A stretch of DNA of 64,000 nucleotides from Chryseobacterium nakagawai. Lineage in GTDB: Bacteria > Bacteroidota > Bacteroidia > Flavobacteriales > Weeksellaceae. Under the pieces are notes generated by a model that was not told the origin of the DNA, did not search any database, and saw nothing but the letters and a program-made list of their open reading frames with translations. Positions 26,258 through 34,882 of the stretch are shown here, piece after piece (positions within the stretch are counted from its first letter, which is position 1; each line of letters starts with the position of its first letter). The DNA lies in NCBI RefSeq assembly GCF_900637665.1, contig NZ_LR134386.1:3588501-3652500 (forward strand), read 5' to 3'. The position numbers were made by a program, and so were the translations under genes.

Positions 26258-28498
26258 ATGAAATTTAAGATACTTTTAGCATTAATTTTTGTCAACCTAA
26301 TGCAGGCTCAAAAATTTTATTTCCCCAAAGCAGCAGTCACAGATTCTCTTATTTTGGAAAAACAGATGCCAGAATTAGCGACTAAGGTGATTTCTAACTT
26401 TCAGACTGTGAAGTACAAACCTAAAAACGACGTAGATTTTTCAGATGCTCTTTTCCGCCTGCAGATGGTGGCTAAAGACTACAAAAAATCCATTATAACC
26501 CTGGCTGAACATCGTAAACAGTTTGCTGACCATAACATGGCCGGATATAAATCTATGGGATACGAAATTTACAGTATGGCAAAATTAACGGAAGCGGAAA
26601 CGAAAGCTTCATTTCCTAAAGCACTTCAGACAGCGTTCAATAAAAAATACGAAAGCCTGGATGAACATTTGCTTCCCAGGGTTGGACTTGCTGTGAATGG
26701 TGATGTCAATAATTTCAGAAAACTATTGAAAAAAGCACTGGATAAACAAAAAGGAAAAGACAGTATAGATTATGCTTCTGCGTTGGCATTATGTAAAGCT
26801 TATTTAAATTATAAGACTTATTCCAGCATCCACCCTCAGGTGATGCAGCTATTAATGGTAAAGGACAAGGAAAAATTTATTACAGAAACAAAAGATCTTA
26901 AAACCCGAAATGGTAACACACTGACCATTACCATTATCAGAAAAAAAGAGAACAAGTCTCCTCTTCCGGTTATTCTTACCAGTAACATTTACGCTGGTGA
27001 AATTGATCATTTTTTTGGAAAAAGAGCTGCGGTTTACAACTATGTAGGAGCTGTGGTCAATACAAGAGGCAAAAGAAACAGTAATGACGAAAACAACCCT
27101 TTTGAGCATGAATCACAGGATCTTTATGAAGTCATTGACTGGGTAAGCAAACAACCATGGAGCAATGGTAAAGTAGGAATGATCGGAGGAAGTTATGTAG
27201 GATTCAGCCAATGGGCCGCTGTGAAAAAACTGCATCCTGCTTTAAAAACTATTGTTCCACAAGTTTCTGTAGGAATTGGAATTGATTACCCTGCCCAAAA
27301 TAATGTGTTTATGAATTACATGCTGCAATGGATCCAATACGTCACCAACAATAAATATACTGATGAGGCAGATTTCAGTAATGCTGCAAAATGGGATTCT
27401 ATCAATACGGCATGGTATAAAAGTGGTAAATCATTCAGAGCGCTGGATACTATAAGTGGTAAGCCCAGTACAGTATTCCAAAGATGGCTGGATCACCCGG
27501 GTTATGATCAATACTGGCAAAAAATGGTTCCTTATAAAGAGGAATTTGCGAACATCAACATTCCTATTCTCACAACTACCGGATATTATGATGATGACCA
27601 GATTGGTGCATTGTATTATTACAAAGAGCATATGAAATATAACAGAAATGCAGATCATTATCTGGTGATGGGCCCTTATAATCATGGTGGAGCACAAAGC
27701 TTTGGATTCACTTATGTTGAAGGAAGCCCTATAGATCCGGCAGCCAGAATCAGTATTGATGATCTTGCTTTTTCATGGTTTGATTATATTCTTAAGAATG
27801 GAAAAAAACCGAACCTTTTAAAAGATAAAGTTAATTTCCAGGTCATGAATACCAATACATGGAAACATTTTCCAAGTTTGGATAAAATACATACTTCCAG
27901 TCTTAAGTTTTATCTTCAGGATAGTAAAAACAATCCTTCGGTTTTTAATAAACCCAATCAACAAAGCTTTACTCTACTCAAGGTTGATTTCAAAAACAGA
28001 AATGATAAAGACACTTATTATGCTGTAAGCAAAAAAGACAGTATTAAAACCACCAATTCCATTTATTTTGAAAGTGAAGTACTGGATAAGGATCTTATCA
28101 TCAGTGGAGATATGTCAGGGATTTTTAATATTTCTGTCAATAAAAAAGACCTTGATACCAATACTTATCTCTATCAGATCAAGCCTGATGGACAACTTTT
28201 CTGGTTATCTTCCCATATTGCAAGAGCCAGCTATGCTAAAGATCATGAAGTACGGCAGCTTCTTACCCCAAACACCATTGAACAGATTCCTATGAAAAAT
28301 GCTTATGTTATGAGTAAAAAGATCGAGAAGGGAAGTAAATTGCTTTTGGTGATAGGGATTAACAAAACGCCTAACTGGCAACTCAACTACGGAACGGGGA
28401 AAGATGTAAGTGATGAAACGATAAAAGATTCGGGAGAACCGATGGAAATAAAATGGTATAATGACAGCTATGTGGAAATACCTGTTTATAAAGACTAA
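26258..28498 (+). CDS. Exported S15/CocE-family alpha/beta hydrolase
   Basis: 746 residues with a signal peptide (MKFKILLALIFVNLMQAQ). After an N-terminal helical region, a hydrolase fold begins near residue 220 with nucleophile motif GMIGGSYVGFSQWAA, then Asp and His regions (TTGYYDDDQIGALYY, MGPYNHGGA). The C-terminal jelly-roll domain (~550-746) is typical of X-Pro dipeptidyl-peptidase and cocaine-esterase proteins. It probably cleaves peptides or acyl esters in the periplasm. It is a single gene, followed by a separate promoter for the permease. Confidence 0.9.
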   Translation: MKFKILLALIFVNLMQAQKFYFPKAAVTDSLILEKQMPELATKVISNFQTVKYKPKNDVDFSDALFRLQMVAKDYKKSIITLAEHRKQFADHNMAGYKSMGYEIYSMAKLTEAETKASFPKALQTAFNKKYESLDEHLLPRVGLAVNGDVNNFRKLLKKALDKQKGKDSIDYASALALCKAYLNYKTYSSIHPQVMQLLMVKDKEKFITETKDLKTRNGNTLTITIIRKKENKSPLPVILTSNIYAGEIDHFFGKRAAVYNYVGAVVNTRGKRNSNDENNPFEHESQDLYEVIDWVSKQPWSNGKVGMIGGSYVGFSQWAAVKKLHPALKTIVPQVSVGIGIDYPAQNNVFMNYMLQWIQYVTNNKYTDEADFSNAAKWDSINTAWYKSGKSFRALDTISGKPSTVFQRWLDHPGYDQYWQKMVPYKEEFANINIPILTTTGYYDDDQIGALYYYKEHMKYNRNADHYLVMGPYNHGGAQSFGFTYVEGSPIDPAARISIDDLAFSWFDYILKNGKKPNLLKDKVNFQVMNTNTWKHFPSLDKIHTSSLKFYLQDSKNNPSVFNKPNQQSFTLLKVDFKNRNDKDTYYAVSKKDSIKTTNSIYFESEVLDKDLIISGDMSGIFNISVNKKDLDTNTYLYQIKPDGQLFWLSSHIARASYAKDHEVRQLLTPNTIEQIPMKNAYVMSKKIEKGSKLLLVIGINKTPNWQLNYGTGKDVSDETIKDSGEPMEIKWYNDSYVEIPVYKD

Positions 28499-28565
28499 AT
28501 GTTTCTGATTATGCTATTTTATCCAAATGTTGTTAATGACTGTTAACATCAAAATAAAAAATCAT

Positions 28566-28573
28566 TACATTTG
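28566..28573 (+). promoter_or_regulatory. TAnnTTTG promoter element before the permease
   Basis: TACATTTG fits the Bacteroidota -7 consensus and lies 29 bases before the ATG at 28603. No exact TTG -33 box at ideal spacing was found. Confidence 0.55.
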
Positions 28574-28602
28574 CTTTTTTTCAAATCAAATATAGTTATT
28601 GA

Positions 28603-30285
28603 ATGAGTCAACTTTTTAGAAGAAAAATCTATTCAGATACAGATACTTCAACAGGACTTTTAAGAGTCTTAGGCGTTTGGGACATTGTATTTTTTGGTAT
28701 TGCGGCGATTATAGGAGCTGGAAGTTTCAGCAGTTTGGGAGAAGCCGTTTTCAGAGGTGGCCCCGGTGTCATCCTTCTATATTTGATTTGTGGCTTTGCC
28801 TGCGGTTTTACCGCTTTATGCTATGCTGAGTTTGCCAGCAGAATTCCTACCGCAGGGTCTGCATACACCTATGCTTATGCCAGTTTCGGGGAATTAATTG
28901 CCTGGATTATCGGCTGGGCATTAATTATGGAATATTCTTTCGGAAATATTTATGTTGCCTTTTCATGGTCTGATTATTTCACCAGCTTTTTAGGGCGTCT
29001 CGGAATGCATATTCCCGATTATCTTACGTGTAGTTATACGGAAGCCAGCAAAGCTATCCGCAATGGTTCAGAAAATAAAGAATTAATCAATGCATGGAAT
29101 ACGGCTCCATTGATCGGAAGTCTTAAGTTCATCGTGGATATTCCAGCTTTGGTCATCAACGGATTAATTACATGGCTTTGTTATATAGGCGTAAAAGAAA
29201 GTAAAAACTTCAATAACTCTTTGGTCATCTTAAAACTAGGCGTTATTATACTGGTAATCTTGGTAGGTTTTGCTTATATTAATACGGATAACTGGACACC
29301 AATAAGTCCTACAACAGGAACTCCATCTTTTATGCCTAATGGATTTACAGGGGTGATGAGTGCTGTCTCAGGGGTTTTCTTTGCCTATATTGGTTTTGAT
29401 GCCTTAAGTGTTCTTTCTGAAGAGACCAAAGATCCTCAAAAGACTTTACCAAAAGGGATGATTATCTCACTTGTATTATGTACTGTGATCTATATTGCTC
29501 TTACATTGGTATTAACGGGGATGGTAGATTACAGAAAATTTGATGGTGTGGGAGACCCGCTTTCCTTCATTTTTGAAAAAACAAATGCCAATGTAGCATG
29601 GATGGAACTGGTGGTTTCTTTTGTTGCCATTGTTGCCATTACTACGGTATTATTGGTTTTCCAAATGGGGCAGCCAAGAATCTGGTATGCGATGAGTCGT
29701 GACGGACTAATGCCTCAGAAATTCCTTAAAATCCATCCAAAATATAAAACTCCGTCTTTTGCAACCATTGTTACGGGAATTGTAGTAGGAATTCCTATCT
29801 TATTTACAGATAAAACCTTTATCCTTGACTTTACAAGTATCGGAACAATCTTCGCATTTGTTTTGGTTTGTGCCGGAGTCTTGACACTTCCTGCCAAAGA
29901 AAAAATAAAAGGCAGATTCCATCTTCCTTATATCAATGGTAAGATTATTTTTCCTGTTGTTTTCATTGGAGGACTGATCGTTTTCTATTACTGGCAGCCT
30001 GAGTTTTTCCAAACACTGATGAATTGGAGTGACCCTAAAGAGGGAGAGTTCAGAGCTTCTATCTTCTTCTTTATCCTAATCAATCTCATCTTATGTGGGG
30101 TTGCTTTTATCAAGAACCTTTCTCTTATTCCATTAGTAGGATTAAGTTCTTGTTTATATCTTCTTACCGGAATGAGCCATGAGAACTGGTTCTGGTTTGG
30201 GATGTGGTTCCTAATCGGAATGTTTATTTACTTCTTCTACGGGTATAAAAACAGTAAGCTTGGAAAAGAACTAAAGAACAACTAA
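28603..30285 (+). CDS. APC-family amino acid permease
   Basis: 560 residues with about twelve to fourteen membrane helices. The signature near the N-terminus, WDIVFFGIAAIIGAGSFSSLGEAVFRGGPGVI, and FAYIGFDALSVLSEETKDPQKTLPKGM in the middle are typical of cationic-amino-acid-type APC transporters. It should be a proton-linked or exchange carrier in the inner membrane. A hydrophilic insertion near residues 145-170 (CSYTEASKAIRNGSENKELIN) is periplasmic. It has its own promoter and terminator. Substrate not decided. Confidence 0.93.
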   Translation: MSQLFRRKIYSDTDTSTGLLRVLGVWDIVFFGIAAIIGAGSFSSLGEAVFRGGPGVILLYLICGFACGFTALCYAEFASRIPTAGSAYTYAYASFGELIAWIIGWALIMEYSFGNIYVAFSWSDYFTSFLGRLGMHIPDYLTCSYTEASKAIRNGSENKELINAWNTAPLIGSLKFIVDIPALVINGLITWLCYIGVKESKNFNNSLVILKLGVIILVILVGFAYINTDNWTPISPTTGTPSFMPNGFTGVMSAVSGVFFAYIGFDALSVLSEETKDPQKTLPKGMIISLVLCTVIYIALTLVLTGMVDYRKFDGVGDPLSFIFEKTNANVAWMELVVSFVAIVAITTVLLVFQMGQPRIWYAMSRDGLMPQKFLKIHPKYKTPSFATIVTGIVVGIPILFTDKTFILDFTSIGTIFAFVLVCAGVLTLPAKEKIKGRFHLPYINGKIIFPVVFIGGLIVFYYWQPEFFQTLMNWSDPKEGEFRASIFFFILINLILCGVAFIKNLSLIPLVGLSSCLYLLTGMSHENWFWFGMWFLIGMFIYFFYGYKNSKLGKELKNN

Positions 30286-30304
30286 AAACAATAGATAAAA
30301 TATT

Positions 30305-30344
30305 AAAAAAGGCAAAGTAGCAGATAAGCTATTTTGCCTTTTTT
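30305..30344 (+). terminator. Strong terminator after the permease
   Basis: AAAAAAGGCAAAGTAGC and GCTATTTTGCCTTTTTT form a near-perfect stem with a six-base loop and a built-in T-run. The symmetry lets it work in both directions. Confidence 0.85.
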
Positions 30345-30416
30345 CTTTTTCATCTTTATTTAAAATCGGCAGAATTATTGCTACACATTCAACAGAAACA
30401 ATAAACTAATGCCGCT

Positions 30417-30752
30417 ATGTCTGAAAGAATCAAAACCTATAGAGAATTTTATCAGTTTTATCTCACGGAACACAGTAAAACAGGAACCCGAATATTCCAT
30501 TTTATCGGTACATTACTTGTATTTTTTGTAATAGGATATGTCATCAGTTCAGGAAAGGAAAGGTTTTTATGGTACATTCCTATTTTTGGATATGGGTTTG
30601 CCTGGTTTAGCCATGCTGTGATTGAAAAGAATAAGCCTGCCACCTTCAAGTATCCGTTATGGTCACTGATCTCGGATTTCAGACTTTTCTTTGAATTACT
30701 AATTGGAAAACAAAAGTTTACAGGTACTAATAATCAAGTACAGAATCCGTAA
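30417..30752 (+). CDS. Mpo1-like (DUF962) membrane protein
   Basis: 111 residues. SERIKTYREFYQFYLTEHSKTGTRIFHFIGT and WFSHAVIEKNKPATFKYPLWSLISDFRLFFELL match the DUF962/Mpo1-like family, with conserved His residues (EH, FH, SH) that in yeast Mpo1 bind iron for alpha-oxidation of 2-hydroxy fatty acids. Two membrane hairpins are present. Whether the bacterial protein is a dioxygenase is not known. It stands alone between terminator and a repeat-bearing spacer. Confidence 0.9.
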   Translation: MSERIKTYREFYQFYLTEHSKTGTRIFHFIGTLLVFFVIGYVISSGKERFLWYIPIFGYGFAWFSHAVIEKNKPATFKYPLWSLISDFRLFFELLIGKQKFTGTNNQVQNP

Positions 30753-30859
30753 CAACACACCATTCTATTTTGCTCTCAGCAACATGTTTTTTAAACTATA
30801 TAGGAGGAATTAAAATGGTAGGAATATTAACATTACAACTTCCCTTTAAAGATGGAATG

Positions 30860-30915
30860 TCATTCTGGATGTAACGGAGTGAAATGAAGAATTTCACCTT
30901 CGTTGGAATGACAAT
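30860..30915. repeat. Intergenic GTCATTC...GAATGAC inverted-repeat element
   Basis: GTCATTC near 30859 and GAATGAC near 30906 are complementary ends of a hairpin-forming unit. Inside it GTGAAAT and ATTTCAC form a second stem. Related GGAATGACA/CAGAATGACA ends appear at ~37100, ~58055 and ~58183. This looks like a dispersed non-coding repeat family. Confidence 0.5.
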
Positions 30916-30970
30916 AGACCATATAAATTGTAGGACCTCTTAAATCAAAACGCCTGAACTCAGATTAAAT

Positions 30971-31432
30971 TTAGTCAGATGAAGTTGAATTTTTCGGTGG
31001 AGTCATTTTCCCTATCCAATAACCTAAAGATGGCAGGATAAAAGATAATATGAGAGGCAATACAAGGGAAAAACCTGTTCTTTCCAGCTTTACAATCAAA
31101 GGGAATAGATAGCCATTATAGAGTATTAAAGCCAAGGTAAAAATAAAGCTGTCACCCCCACTTGTGGAAAGAAGATTAAAATTATTTCCAAACTGGTCAA
31201 ACAACCCGGATATTACAAAGAATACAATATTTACAAAAAACATCCACAGGACAGATCTATACGTCATTTTTTGCTTTGCGTTAAAGTATCCGGCAAGAAT
31301 TAAAAAAAGCGACATAATTGCAGAAATCGAATAATCTACAATGGTAATAACTTCTTCACTACTCCCCTTTCCAAAGAAATACATAGCATACAACAATAAA
31401 TTGATGAGATAGATGACTGTAACAAAATTCAT
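30971..31432 (-). CDS. Integral membrane protein, unknown
   Basis: 153 residues with five likely hydrophobic helices (MNFVTVIYLINLLLYAMYFF, VDYSISAIMSLFLILAGYF, SVLWMFFVNIVFFVISGLF, FIFTLALILYNGYLFPLIV, VLPLILSFILPSLGYWIG). No signature is recognised. It is the last of three minus-strand genes with short gaps (24 bases to the previous one), so it may share an operon with the two exported proteins upstream. Confidence 0.75.
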   Translation of the reverse strand: MNFVTVIYLINLLLYAMYFFGKGSSEEVITIVDYSISAIMSLFLILAGYFNAKQKMTYRSVLWMFFVNIVFFVISGLFDQFGNNFNLLSTSGGDSFIFTLALILYNGYLFPLIVKLERTGFSLVLPLILSFILPSLGYWIGKMTPPKNSTSSD

Positions 31433-31456
31433 AGGATTACCATTATATATTTATTC

Positions 31457-31909
31457 TTAATACTGTTTTTCCAGAATATCATAATGAATTGTATTCAATA
31501 CTTTTTCTAAGGCTGCATCTTTATCTTTAACCGGTTCCGGAATATAATTTGAAAAAGTAATTGTCTTATCTTTATTGAAGATTACTACCACCTCTTCAAG
31601 AATGTTTTTATCATCTACATAAAACTGAATTCTATTGTCTATGACCTTCCAGAAAGAAAGCCTTGGCTCTGATGGTGTGCAATCCCCTACTTTTCCTTCT
31701 ATATAATTATACACGGCAAAACCATCCTCTCTTATTGCATAGTTACGCATCAGCCGGCAGTTATCAAAGTCTTTAACAACCTTCTTTTTTCCTTCATAAA
31801 ACCCTGATTCTTTTAGTTTCCAAAATCCTATAACATCTTCTTTTTTTAGGGTCTGCGCGCTCACCCAAGAAGTGAAGCTCAAAGCAGAACAAAATAACAG
31901 CTTCTTCAT
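31457..31909 (-). CDS. Exported protein resembling lipocalin-like family, unknown
   Basis: 150 residues with a signal peptide (MKKLLFCSALSFTSWVSAQ). The mature part begins KKEDVIGFWKLKESGFYEGKKK, the GxW pattern seen in lipocalin-like small exported proteins, with beta-strand-like alternation after it. Its start codon overlaps the stop of the preceding gene by one base (TAATG), showing translational coupling. Function unknown. Confidence 0.75.
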   Translation of the reverse strand: MKKLLFCSALSFTSWVSAQTLKKEDVIGFWKLKESGFYEGKKKVVKDFDNCRLMRNYAIREDGFAVYNYIEGKVGDCTPSEPRLSFWKVIDNRIQFYVDDKNILEEVVVIFNKDKTITFSNYIPEPVKDKDAALEKVLNTIHYDILEKQY

Positions 31910-32718
31910 TATTTTTTCTTTTTCTTTTTAATATTAGGACTTTTAGGAGCCTTATCCATCTCTTCACCCACCTCAATAAGTCCCATTGACATCATAGAGG
32001 CAGGATCACCATGCTTCTCCCCTTCTTTCCAGGTTTCAAAAGCCTTTTCGCGTAGTCCCAGCAGATGATAATAAGCTCCCAGAACATTATATCCTTCCGG
32101 TTCTCCAAGGTCTATTATTTTTTTGGAAAGTTCTATCAATTCCGGGTGAGGATTCAGCTTTTTATCTTTAATTTTTTCAAGATCACCAAAAAACCCCGGG
32201 GTATATTCCATCATTTTTAATCCAAAGGCATTCAGGCAAGCTTTTGCCAATCCTTGATTACAAAAGTCGTCACTAATTCTGGTATAATCATTAGTATTTG
32301 AAAACAGAGCATCCAATCCTGACATATTCTTAGTCTTATCATAATATCCTGCCAATAAAATCGCTCTTTTCTGAGCTTCTGCTGGATTTACTCTGTTATT
32401 AACTTCTGTACTATCTTTTTTACGGATCCAGACTCCGTTTTTAACCCAGTCTGAAACTCCAATTAGCTTATCTTTTTTAATCTTAAAGATAAATATGTCT
32501 TTATCCGGAATCACTATCAAACTATCATTTCTAGTAAAGTAATAGCTGCTTTTAAAGCCATCCACTATTTTACCATTTCCATCAAAATTGAAACTTTTAT
32601 AGAAAGTCTCGTTTCCCTGTTCTTCAAAATATCCCTGCAACGCATTATCTACTTTTTGAGCAAATGCATTACCAGCTATACAAACAACAGAAATTAACAC
32701 GAACAATTTTTTCATCAA
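31909..32718 (-). CDS. Exported SEL1/TPR-like protein with poly-lysine tail
   Basis: 269 residues with a signal peptide (MMKKLFVLISVVCIAGNAFAQ). The first part has a MORN- or beta-like stretch. The second half has helical repeats (EPEGYNVLGAYYHLLGLREKAFETWKEGEKHGDPASMMSMG) like SEL1 repeats. It ends in NIKKKKKK. It is coupled to the next gene by a one-base overlap and probably assists it. Not otherwise recognised. Confidence 0.75.
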   Translation of the reverse strand: MMKKLFVLISVVCIAGNAFAQKVDNALQGYFEEQGNETFYKSFNFDGNGKIVDGFKSSYYFTRNDSLIVIPDKDIFIFKIKKDKLIGVSDWVKNGVWIRKKDSTEVNNRVNPAEAQKRAILLAGYYDKTKNMSGLDALFSNTNDYTRISDDFCNQGLAKACLNAFGLKMMEYTPGFFGDLEKIKDKKLNPHPELIELSKKIIDLGEPEGYNVLGAYYHLLGLREKAFETWKEGEKHGDPASMMSMGLIEVGEEMDKAPKSPNIKKKKKK

Positions 32719-32957
32719 TTAAAATCCTTTTCTTTTTAGCAAAATATAAACTCTATATTTTGCTAATTTTCGTTATAAAATGGAATTCTATTCAGAGCCT
32801 TTGATTCTGTCTATAATTTCCTGGTCTCCAATATTTCTCATTTTCATTCTGCTCTATTTAAGATATGAATTTCCATGATTTCGTTTATTGGAGCTCTCAA
32901 ATTAAATGATTAAAAAATAAAAAAACAATCCCGGAAATCCGCTAATTCAAAAAAATT

Positions 32958-32974
32958 CCGGCATGGTAATTGCG
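32958..32974 (+). promoter_or_regulatory. Sigma-54-like promoter before the DUF4377 lipoprotein
   Basis: CCGGCATGGTAATTGCG has GG at 32960-32961 and GC at 32972-32973 with exactly ten bases between, as sigma-54 (-24/-12) promoters require, and TTGC at -12. Deviations are C for T before GG and T for C after GGCA. The ATG at 32998 is about 13 bases after the predicted start. Confidence 0.4.
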
Positions 32975-32997
32975 AGGTATGGGCTAAAATCAAGTTT

Positions 32998-33612
32998 ATG
33001 AAAAATATAGCAACAATTCTAAAGGGCGTAGCACCCGCATTCGCATTATTCGCAATGACGCAATGTACAACAACAGCTGGAGTATCCGCTGGAGATGAAA
33101 AAACTTTCATCGTAGGACCACAAACAGCAGACTGTACAGGAGTAGCTCCTATGAAATGTTTGCAAGTAAAAGAAAAGGCTTCAGAAGACTGGACTAATTT
33201 TTACACAAACATCGAAGGATTTACTTATGAACCAGGGTATGAATATGTTTTAAAGGTAAAAACAGAAAAAATTGCTAACCCACCGGCTGACGCTTCTTCA
33301 ATAAGATATACATTGGTAAAACAAGTCTCTAAAACGAAAAAAGATGCTCCAGCAGCGGGTGAAAAAACACTTATCGTAGGAGCGCAAACCGTAGATTGTT
33401 CTGCAGGAGCAGGCCGTATGAAGTGTTTACAGGTAAAAGAAAATGCTTCTGAAAACTGGGGTAATTTCTACAGCAATATTGAAGGGTTCACTTACGAACC
33501 GGGATACGAATATGTTTTAAAAGTAAAAACAGAAAAAATCGCTAACCCACCGGCAGACGCCTCTTCAATAAAATATACATTGGTAGAACAGGTTTCTAAA
33601 ACAAAGAAATAA
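32998..33612 (+). CDS. Lipoprotein with two tandem DUF4377-like domains
   Basis: 204 residues with lipobox Cys23 (FAMTQC). Residues 33-115 and 122-204 are near-identical copies of one domain (KT-IVG-QT-DC...MKCLQVKE-ASE-W-NFY-NIEGFTYEPGYEYVLKVKTEKIANPPADASSI split by small differences). DUF4377 domains are found in exported proteins with HslJ-type partners. The copies are almost identical at the base level too, so duplication is recent or kept by gene conversion. Each copy has two Cys. The gene is single, with its own promoter and terminator. Confidence 0.88.
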   Translation: MKNIATILKGVAPAFALFAMTQCTTTAGVSAGDEKTFIVGPQTADCTGVAPMKCLQVKEKASEDWTNFYTNIEGFTYEPGYEYVLKVKTEKIANPPADASSIRYTLVKQVSKTKKDAPAAGEKTLIVGAQTVDCSAGAGRMKCLQVKENASENWGNFYSNIEGFTYEPGYEYVLKVKTEKIANPPADASSIKYTLVEQVSKTKK

Positions 33613-33616
33613 AATA

Positions 33617-33646
33617 AAAAGGCTTCAGAAAATTCTGAAGCCTTTT
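33617..33646 (+). terminator. Terminator after the DUF4377 gene
   Basis: AAAAGGCTTCAG (33617-33628) and CTGAAGCCTTTT (33635-33646) pair perfectly over a six-base loop and are followed by ATTTT. Confidence 0.85.
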
Positions 33647-33798
33647 ATTTTATAATCACCGAGCCTGAAGACGGATGTTTCTGGATGCTTGAAGTTATAT
33701 CAGGAAGTAAGCCTCCAGTAGTATTATAAACTAATTAAAAAATATTTATTTACTTCTTTGGCTGTCATAACTTTCTAGCTTCCATCATGCTTATCATA

Positions 33799-34737
33799 TT
33801 AATATCCTGATTGTTTTTGTGGCGGTTCAGGGTATTTTCCTTTGCTTGCTTCTCCCACTGTATTAGCTGTTGTCATTGCTACCACAAGGTCATTCAGCAT
33901 ACTGCTGGCTGCCGTTGGCGAGTTGGGAAGAAGAACAAGATTACTTCTGTTACTTGCTCCTACGGAATGGAGGGTATCATAATGCTGAGTCACCACAATA
34001 AGTGCAGATGCTTCGTGTGAATTGATTTCTACATTGTTCAGCATTCTTACAGATTCTTCAAGTCCTTTAGCTATTTCCCTTCTTTGGTCGGCAATCCCCT
34101 GCCCTTGCAATTTTTTAGATTCTGCTTCTGCTTTTGCAACAGCCACGATTCGGATTCTCTGAGCTTCGGATTCATATTCTGCAGCTGTCTTTTCTCTTTC
34201 AGCCGCATTAATACGGTTCATCGCATGTTTCACTTGTTCATCCGGATCAATATCCGTCACCAATGCCTTAATAATGTCATAGCCATAGCTGTTCATCGCT
34301 TCCTGAAGTTCACTTTTTACAGCTATTGCAACATCGTCTTTTCTCACAAAAACATCATCCAGTTTCAGTTTAGGAACTTCGGCACGCACTACATCAAATA
34401 CAAAGGAAGTAATTTGGTTTTCCGGATTTTCCAAACGGTAATAAGCGTCTCCTACCTGATTTCTGATAACCTGATACTGAACCGAAACTTTCATCTTGAT
34501 GAATACATTATCCAGTGTTTTGGTATCAATCATTACATCCAGCTGCTGGATTCTAAGGTTTAATCTTTTAGCGATCTGATCTATAATAGGAAGCTTAAGA
34601 TGAAGCCCTGAATGTTTCACTCCCTGGAATTTTCCAAAACGTTCAATGATTGCGGCCGTTTCCTGCTTAACCACAAAAAACGATGCAAATAAAATAATAA
34701 GCCCGAAAATAATAACGGGAGCCAGAAAAATACCCAT
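33799..34737 (-). CDS. SPFH/Band 7 membrane protein (stomatin/prohibitin family)
   Basis: 312 residues. One N-terminal membrane segment (IFLAPVIIFGLIILFASFFVV), then the Band 7 domain (KQETAAIIERFGKFQGVKHSGLHLKLPIIDQIAKRLNLRIQQLDV, IDPDEQVKHAMNRINAAEREKTAAEYESEAQRI) and an Ala/Glu-rich coiled coil before a Pro/Gln-rich tail. Members form large membrane-bound oligomers that organise lipid microdomains or regulate proteases. No NfeD partner gene is adjacent, so it may act alone. Confidence 0.93.
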   Translation of the reverse strand: MGIFLAPVIIFGLIILFASFFVVKQETAAIIERFGKFQGVKHSGLHLKLPIIDQIAKRLNLRIQQLDVMIDTKTLDNVFIKMKVSVQYQVIRNQVGDAYYRLENPENQITSFVFDVVRAEVPKLKLDDVFVRKDDVAIAVKSELQEAMNSYGYDIIKALVTDIDPDEQVKHAMNRINAAEREKTAAEYESEAQRIRIVAVAKAEAESKKLQGQGIADQRREIAKGLEESVRMLNNVEINSHEASALIVVTQHYDTLHSVGASNRSNLVLLPNSPTAASSMLNDLVVAMTTANTVGEASKGKYPEPPQKQSGY

Positions 34738-34800
34738 AGTTTAGTTTTTATATTGATTCTTATAAAGATAGAAATAATATTTAAACCAGGGAGAATTATA

Positions 34801-34868
34801 GGAAGGAAGTCAGAAGCTGGAAGCAAGAAGTTATTGAAGTGTGGGGTTGTAACTTCCAGCTACCAGCC
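34801..34868. repeat. Imperfect inverted repeat with GCTGGAAG/CTTCCAGC arms
   Basis: GCTGGAAGCAAGAAGTTA (34816-34833) faces TAACTTCCAGC (34850-34860) followed by TACCAGCC. It fills most of the gap between the SPFH and dGTPase genes. This type of GA-rich/TC-rich inverted element is common between flavobacterial genes, as far as I recall. It has no T-run. Confidence 0.4.
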
Positions 34869-34882
34869 TTAATTTAATAGAA

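Noticed and set aside
34084..34563. 159-codon plus-strand frame
   Set aside because: It is a shadow of the SPFH gene, rich in Phe and Cys from reverse reading.
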